Positions 6,050 through 9,286 of a stretch of 9,286 nucleotides of DNA are shown in pieces. This DNA comes from an uncultured Eubacteriales bacterium. GTDB taxonomy: Bacteria; Bacillota; Clostridia; Oscillospirales; Oscillospiraceae. Below the pieces are notes generated by a model. It worked only from the letters and a program-made list of their open reading frames with translations. It was not told the origin of the DNA and did no database searches. Numbering within the stretch: the stretch's first letter is position 1; the number at the start of each line of letters is the position of its first letter. Position numbers and translations under genes: made by a program. Location: assembly GCA_900540545.1 (NCBI GenBank), contig UQGJ01000087.1:1-9286 (forward strand). The letters run 5' to 3'.

Positions 6050-7585
6050 TTAGCTGAGGTAGGGACGGGGGTTCACCGACGTGCCGTTGATCTTGATCTC
6101 GAAGTGGCAGTGGCTGCCGGTGGAGCGGCCGGTGGAGCCGGCGGCGGCGATGGTCTGGCCTTGATAAATTTTGTCGCCCACGGAGACATAGAGCTGGGAG
6201 TTGTGGCCGTAATAGGTCTGCTCCCCGTTGCCGTGGTCGATGATGACCAGATTGCCCAGGCTGCCCTTGTAGCCGGACCACACCACGGTGCCGCCGTCGG
6301 CGGCCTTCACGGCGGTGCCGTAGGGCACGGCGATGTCGATGCCGGAGTGGTAGCTGTAAGAGCCGAAGATGGAGCGGTAGCCGAAGGGACTGGTGACCCG
6401 GCCGTAGACGGGCCAGACGTAGTTGCCGGTGGGGAACCAGGAGGGGCGGGGCATGGTGCCCACGGCGACGACCTTCTCGGTGGCCGCCCGGACCACGGTG
6501 GTGTTGGTGACGTTGCGCTCCTTCTCCACGCCGTTGACGTAGGTCACGTCGGCGTTGACCAGGGCCTCGCCGGGGATGCCGAGGTCCAACACCTTGGAGT
6601 CGCCCTGGTACATGGTGTCGTCCTGGACCTGGCGGACCTCACATTCGATGGGCTCGGTATAGGTCACGGCGTCCACGGTCTTGATGCCCAGGAAGGGGAT
6701 TTCTTCCTTCACGTTCAAAATCTGGCCGATATAGAGGCGGTCGATGTCCACGTCGGGGTTCAGGGCCTCCATCTCGTCCATGGTCATGCCGTTGGCGTAG
6801 GCCAGGGCCATGAAGGTGTCGCCCTTCTGGACCTCGTAGGTGGTCTGGCCGTTGGTGTTTTCGGTCAGCATGGCGGTCATGGAGGTGATGTCCTGCTCCA
6901 CGTCGGAGGGGGTGTACTCCCGGGTGATATACAGGTTCTTGGTGTAGCTCACCGAGACGGTGTTCTCGTTCACATAGGGGGCGGCCAGGGTGGCCAGCAT
7001 GTCGTCCAGGGCGGCCCGGTCCACCGCGGCGCCCACGAATTGGCCGTCCACGGTGAGGACGTAGCTCTTCATCACCTCGCCCACCTGGTCGAAGAGGTAG
7101 GTCTCGAAGTCGGCCACAGGGGAGATGTTCTCCCGCTGGGTCAGGGCGAAGGAGTACTGGACGTCGTGGTCCAGGCTGTAGTCGTAGCCCAAAATCTCTG
7201 AGGCGCGGCTCTCCACCCGGGCGGCGGCCTGCTCAAAGACCGCCTGGTCCCGGACCAGTCCCACCTCCACGCCGTCCACGCTCACCACGTAAGCGGGGGT
7301 GTACATCACGGAGGTGACCACCGCCACGCCGATGACGGCGGCCAGGGCCAGGAAGGGCAGGGGGGCCATCTTGGGCTTGCCCGCCGTGGCGGACACGGTC
7401 CGGTGGTAGACCCGGACGCCCTGGCGGCGCCACACACGCCCCTGGGCGGCGGCGGCATCGGCGAAGGTGACAAAACGCTCCCGCATCGCCCGGGCCGCGC
7501 CCTCCAACCGGGAATCGGAGGCGTGGGACTTCCGGGGCGCGCGCTGTGCGTGTTCCAGCTCTGGCGCTCTGAGGATCTCGTCCAT
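6050..7585 (-). CDS. Membrane-anchored LysM-G5-M23 family peptidoglycan endopeptidase
   Basis: A 511-aa cell-wall hydrolase. M23 enzymes are zinc metallopeptidases that cut peptide cross-links of peptidoglycan. Layout: a cytoplasmic N-terminus of about 72 residues rich in Ala/Arg, one membrane helix at about 75-95, an extracytoplasmic region, a LysM peptidoglycan-binding domain at about 249-293 (YEVQKGDTFMALAYANGMT...IGQILNV), a G5-type domain at about 300-370, and the M23 domain from about 390 to the end. The zinc site looks complete: HSGID (His413, Asp417) and HCH (His492, His494), with the catalytic His461 in YYGH. The enzyme therefore looks active, unlike degenerate M23 scaffolds such as many SpoIIQ proteins. 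The frame is open upstream to 7795, but the ATG at 7585 follows GGGAGG at 10 nt, and the upstream extension would run through the promoter. It has its own promoter and terminator. The role could be growth, separation or sporulation; the sequence does not decide. Confidence 0.92.
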   Translation of the reverse strand: MDEILRAPELEHAQRAPRKSHASDSRLEGAARAMRERFVTFADAAAAQGRVWRRQGVRVYHRTVSATAGKPKMAPLPFLALAAVIGVAVVTSVMYTPAYVVSVDGVEVGLVRDQAVFEQAAARVESRASEILGYDYSLDHDVQYSFALTQRENISPVADFETYLFDQVGEVMKSYVLTVDGQFVGAAVDRAALDDMLATLAAPYVNENTVSVSYTKNLYITREYTPSDVEQDITSMTAMLTENTNGQTTYEVQKGDTFMALAYANGMTMDEMEALNPDVDIDRLYIGQILNVKEEIPFLGIKTVDAVTYTEPIECEVRQVQDDTMYQGDSKVLDLGIPGEALVNADVTYVNGVEKERNVTNTTVVRAATEKVVAVGTMPRPSWFPTGNYVWPVYGRVTSPFGYRSIFGSYSYHSGIDIAVPYGTAVKAADGGTVVWSGYKGSLGNLVIIDHGNGEQTYYGHNSQLYVSVGDKIYQGQTIAAAGSTGRSTGSHCHFEIKINGTSVNPRPYLS

Positions 7586-7670
7586 GCAGAGGAACCCTCC
7601 CTTTACTCGGGTGTGCATCCAAATATCCGACCGGTTCGGCCGGTAAAAATGACAGTCCGTTAATAAAAGA

Positions 7671-7693
7671 TTACAAATGGTTACAATCGTTAC
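7671..7693 (-). promoter_or_regulatory. Three phased GTAA repeats, candidate operator at the M23 promoter
   Basis: On the minus strand the half-sites AGTAAC, TGTAAC and TGTAAT follow each other at 9- and 10-nt steps, covering the end of the -10 box to about +15. Hexamers of type TGTWAH are the WalR (YycF) recognition unit in low-GC Firmicutes, and WalR controls wall hydrolases. The known WalR box spaces hexamers 11 nt apart, so the match is incomplete. A response-regulator operator is an inference. Confidence 0.35.
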
Positions 7694-7720
7694 TATACAC
7701 GTCCCCGGCCGGTTCGTCAA
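7692..7720 (-). promoter_or_regulatory. Sigma-A promoter of the M23 peptidase gene
   Basis: On the minus strand, TTGACG (7720-7715), a 17-nt spacer and TATAGT (7697-7692): five of six matches in each hexamer. The predicted start is near 7685, giving a leader of about 100 nt before the ATG at 7585. A T/A-rich stretch (AAAAAAGAC) precedes the -35 box like an UP element. Confidence 0.78.
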
Positions 7721-7793
7721 GTCTTTTTTGGTTGGAAATGGTCGCGGACCCCTTGGGGCGTTTGATGTTCCGGGCACAACGACATATTGTGCC

Positions 7794-7847
7794 AAAGCCC
7801 CTGCCCCAGCCCGAAAAGCACCAGCGGCAGGGGGAACAGGGGGCTTT
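7794..7847 (-). terminator. Possible terminator hairpin after the MFS gene
   Basis: Inverted repeat AAAGCCCCTG (7794-7803) / CAGGGGGCTTT (7837-7847, one extra G), with an alternative inner stem CCCCTGCC (7799-7806) / GGCAGGGG (7827-7834). It lies between the MFS stop and the M23 promoter. On the minus strand the stem is followed only by CTTTGG, a poor T-run; on the plus strand CTTTTATT follows. The call is weak. Confidence 0.35.
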
Positions 7848-7883
7848 TATTACCGGAATGTTACAGAAAATTTCGTCATTTTG

Positions 7884-8975
7884 TCAAATCAGGGCTCCGG
7901 CCAGGGGCGAGAGTACGACCATCACCAGACTGAAGCACATGGAGGAGACAGAGATCAGGGTGGCCCGCTGTTCCGAGGGCACAGCGGCATTGAGCCGGGC
8001 GTCGGTGAGGACCTGGAGGCCGTCGTCGCAGGCAACCGCCAGAATGCCCCCCGCGGCCAGGGCGGGGAGCCAGCCCGTGGCGGTCAGGAGCAGGGCCAGC
8101 CCCTGGCCCAGGGCGCACAGGGCCCCCGCCGCCCGGTAGGGCAGCCGCCCCAGCAGGGGAGCCAGCCAGCTGCCCAGCACGCCCCCCAGCTCGATGCACA
8201 GCAGCAGCGGCCCCAGCAGGGCGGGGGAGGCCCCGGCCTGGGTCAGACCGTCCTGCAAAAAGAAGCGCATGAGGGTGGCCACCGCGCCGACGGCGGCGTT
8301 AAAGAGCATCAGCAGGCAGACCTTGGGCCGCGCCCGGAGGAAGCGCCAGCTCTCCCCGGCGCACTGGCCCAGCAGCCGGGACAGGTCCCTTGGGCGCACC
8401 TGCCCCCGGGGCGTTTCCGTGACCGCCGGCTCCGCCAGGCTCCCGGCCAGACCCACGCAGGCCAGGGAGAGGACCAAATCCAGGCCGTAGCCCTTCCGGT
8501 AGCCCAGCAGGACCACGCCCCCGGCGCAGAGGGTGGCCGCCGCCCCCGCCAGCCGCCAGCAGATGTTCTGCCGGGAGGAGAGGTGTAAGTATTCCGCTTC
8601 CCGCCCCGACTGAAGCAAAGATTCGTAGGTGATAGCCTCCCGGGTGCCGGAGGCCAGGTTGTAGGCCATGGCGTTGAGGGCCATGGCGGCGCAGACCCCG
8701 GCCATATCCCGGGAGACCATCATCAGCCCCGCCGACAGGGCAAAGGCCCCGTGGCTGGCCCTCAGGGTCCGGCGGCGGCCCAGGGTATCGGCAATCATGC
8801 CGGAGGGCACCTCGCAGCAAAAGCTGACCAGGTGGAAGAAGGCTTCGGCCAGCCCCACCTGGGCCAGGGAGAAGCCCCGGCCCACCAGGAGCAGGACCCA
8901 CACCGCCCCGGCGGGCTTGAAGTTGCCGACGAACTCCAGCGCCAGCAGGCGCCGGACTTGTTTTTTCAGATTCAT
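7884..8975 (-). CDS. MFS transporter, efflux type, apparently lacking the last helix
   Basis: A 363-aa major facilitator superfamily protein, most likely a proton-driven drug or small-molecule exporter of the inner membrane; the substrate is not recognisable. The MFS motif A is clear between helices 2 and 3 (GMIADTLGRRR, Gly59-Arg69), with EVPSG before it. Later comes REAITYESLLQSGREAEY (112-129) in the helix 4-5 loop. I count eleven hydrophobic helices, near 10-30, 39-62, 70-88, 91-110, 139-158, 163-181, 219-240, 254-273, 283-300, 304-324 and 340-363. The stop codon falls exactly at the end of helix 11 (MVVLSPLAGALI), where typical 12-helix relatives go on for another 40 or so residues. I found no continuation in other frames after 7884. 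The ATG at 8975 follows AAAGGGGA; the longer open frame to 9062 would run through the attenuator. Expression appears controlled by the upstream leader system. Confidence 0.88.
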   Translation of the reverse strand: MNLKKQVRRLLALEFVGNFKPAGAVWVLLLVGRGFSLAQVGLAEAFFHLVSFCCEVPSGMIADTLGRRRTLRASHGAFALSAGLMMVSRDMAGVCAAMALNAMAYNLASGTREAITYESLLQSGREAEYLHLSSRQNICWRLAGAAATLCAGGVVLLGYRKGYGLDLVLSLACVGLAGSLAEPAVTETPRGQVRPRDLSRLLGQCAGESWRFLRARPKVCLLMLFNAAVGAVATLMRFFLQDGLTQAGASPALLGPLLLCIELGGVLGSWLAPLLGRLPYRAAGALCALGQGLALLLTATGWLPALAAGGILAVACDDGLQVLTDARLNAAVPSEQRATLISVSSMCFSLVMVVLSPLAGALI

Positions 8976-8983
8976 AGACTGAT

Positions 8984-9012
8984 TCCCCTTTCTTGTTCGG
9001 TCAAAAAGGGGA
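8984..9012 (-). promoter_or_regulatory. Hairpin sequestering the MFS Shine-Dalgarno
   Basis: On the minus strand TCCCCTTTTT (9012-9003) pairs with AGAAAGGGGA (8993-8984): ten pairs with one G-U, across a 9-nt loop. The 3' arm is the ribosome binding site of the MFS gene (AAAGGGG, 9 nt before the ATG), so the folded form should block initiation. The 5' arm overlaps the segment that can pair with the leader ORF. Confidence 0.7.
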
Positions 9013-9100
9013 TAAGGCGCAAAAAAGCCGCGGCGACAGCCGCGGCCTGGAAGTGGTGACACTACCGCCGTGGGTCCCGCAAAAAGGGCGCACTTATCCC
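9009..9100 (-). promoter_or_regulatory. Alternative long-range pairing (anti-sequestor) of the MFS leader
   Basis: GGGATAAGTGCGC (9100-9088, leader codons 20-24) is complementary to GCGCCTTATCCC (9020-9009): twelve pairs with a single U bulge. This pairing uses three of the four C residues (9011-9008) needed by the Shine-Dalgarno-sequestering hairpin, so the two structures exclude each other. The same leader segment (TGCGCCC, 9092-9086) is also perfectly complementary over 7 nt to GGGCGCA (9166-9160), which lies between the leader Shine-Dalgarno and its ATG. The result is a four-segment switch like that of erm-type attenuators. Confidence 0.65.
9021..9046 (-). terminator. Intrinsic terminator/attenuator between leader peptide and MFS gene
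   Basis: On the minus strand, GCCGCGGC (9046-9039), loop TGTC, GCCGCGGC (9034-9027), then TTTTTT (9026-9021): a perfect 8-bp GC stem with a six-T tail. It begins 15 nt after the leader stop codon and lies 45 nt upstream of the MFS ATG. Position inside the same transcript, rather than after a gene, marks it as a premature terminator. Weak candidate anti-terminator pairing exists between leader codons 6-8 (GGCCTG, 9142-9137) and CAGGCC (9049-9044), which takes three bases of the stem. Confidence 0.8.
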
Positions 9101-9157
9101 GTCGGCGGCAAAATCGTTGCCTTTTGTGCTGTAAATCAGGCCAAAACTCCAGGACAT
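9062..9157 (-). CDS. Leader peptide (31 aa) upstream of the MFS transporter
   Basis: A 31-codon ORF (ATG 9157, TAG 9064-9062) with a near-consensus Shine-Dalgarno AAAGGAGGG 7 nt before the ATG, the best ribosome binding site in the window. It sits about 25 nt after the predicted transcription start. The peptide starts MSWSFGLIYST, is mostly polar in the middle and ends in RDPRR. It has no membrane helix or domain. Its place between a strong promoter and a terminator, and the complementarity of its codons 20-24 to the MFS ribosome-binding region, suggest that its translation or stalling of ribosomes on it is what matters. I do not recognise the peptide. Known parallels are the leader ORFs of erm, cat and tet(M) genes; what triggers this one is unknown. 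Confidence 0.75.
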   Translation of the reverse strand: MSWSFGLIYSTKGNDFAADGISAPFLRDPRR

Positions 9158-9188
9158 GATGCGCCCTCCTTTCTGGGGGATGTTCCTT

Positions 9189-9217
9189 ATTATAAGGGAT
9201 GGGCGGGGAAAAAGCAA
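9189..9217 (-). promoter_or_regulatory. Sigma-A promoter of the leader peptide-MFS unit
   Basis: On the minus strand, TTGCTT (9217-9212), a 17-nt spacer and a perfect TATAAT (9194-9189). The start is predicted near 9182. The -35 box directly abuts the intergenic repeat beginning at 9218. Confidence 0.78.
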
Positions 9218-9286
9218 GGGGCGGAGTCCCTCCGGGGGTGCCTCCGGCGGGTCCCCTTTCTTCTCGAAGAAAGGGGACGGAAAGAA
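9218..9286 (+). repeat. Intergenic repeat copy 3 (cut by window end)
   Basis: The 21-nt lead 9218-9238 is identical to the inverted copy at 2886-2866. It is followed by TGCCTCCGGCGGG, a perfect 13-bp stem GTCCCCTTTCTTC (9251-9263) / GAAGAAAGGGGAC (9266-9278), and CGGAAAGAA. The second hairpin expected from the other copies would lie beyond the window. The repeat touches the -35 box of the MFS leader promoter. Confidence 0.8.

Noticed and set aside
5960..7201. A 413-codon plus-strand open frame opposite the M23 gene
   Set aside because: Same Gly/Val/His-rich composition caused by antisense of a GC-biased gene; no ribosome binding site, and it starts inside the neighbouring intergenic and terminator sequence.
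7586..7795. Longer start for the M23 peptidase at 7795
   Set aside because: It would place the TTGACG/TATAGT promoter inside the coding region, adds a low-complexity stretch without homology to the family, and lacks a ribosome binding site.
8976..9062. N-terminal extension of the MFS protein to an ATG at 9062
   Set aside because: The extra 29 residues would be encoded by the terminator stem, its T-run and the Shine-Dalgarno hairpin, and there is no ribosome binding site before 9062. The ATG at 8975 has AAAGGGGA and starts right at a normal MFS N-terminus.
8976..9182. A metabolite riboswitch upstream of the MFS gene
   Set aside because: No known aptamer consensus was recognised, and the translated leader ORF with a strong Shine-Dalgarno explains the region better as a ribosome-sensing attenuator.

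Overview
The window comes from a GC-rich, endospore-forming Firmicute, most likely a gut clostridium of the Oscillospiraceae (Flavonifractor/Lawsonibacter-like). That placement is an inference from three things: a spoIIP gene, AGGAGG-type ribosome binding sites with sigma-A style promoters in a strongly G/C-ending codon background, and hairpin-forming intergenic repeats of a type I associate with that family. No phage, IS transposase, CRISPR, tRNA or rRNA was seen.

Layout from left to right. spoIIP (64-1230, minus) and a yihY/brkB-type membrane protein gene (1365-2228, plus) are divergently transcribed from a 134-bp interval. That interval holds a good sigma-A promoter for the latter and a SigE-like promoter for spoIIP. 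About 670 bp of non-coding DNA follow (2229-2896). It is a mosaic of hairpin-forming repeats whose two ends carry copies of the same repeat in opposite orientation. A perfect 18-bp terminator hairpin separates it from a large secreted glycoside hydrolase family 3 gene (2959-5793, minus), which has its own promoter. Next is a membrane-anchored LysM-G5-M23 peptidoglycan hydrolase gene (6050-7585, minus) with a strong promoter overlapped by three phased GTAA repeats. The last gene is an MFS efflux-type transporter (7884-8975, minus).

The most notable element lies upstream of the MFS gene (8976-9217). Reading on the minus strand there is a TTGCTT-17-TATAAT promoter, a 31-codon leader ORF with a near-perfect Shine-Dalgarno, a GC-rich intrinsic terminator ending in six T, and then a hairpin that hides the MFS Shine-Dalgarno. 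One arm of that hairpin overlaps a 12-nt stretch that can pair instead with the leader ORF, and the leader ORF segment can in turn pair with the leader's own ribosome binding region. This is the architecture of an attenuator responsive to ribosome stalling, as known for erm, cat and tet(M), here in front of a transporter I cannot name. The MFS protein also appears to stop after its eleventh membrane helix.

The genes look like independent transcription units, each with its own promoter and in most cases a terminator. Two of them act on peptidoglycan (SpoIIP in the mother cell during engulfment, the M23 enzyme at the cell surface), one degrades external glycans, and one exports small molecules.
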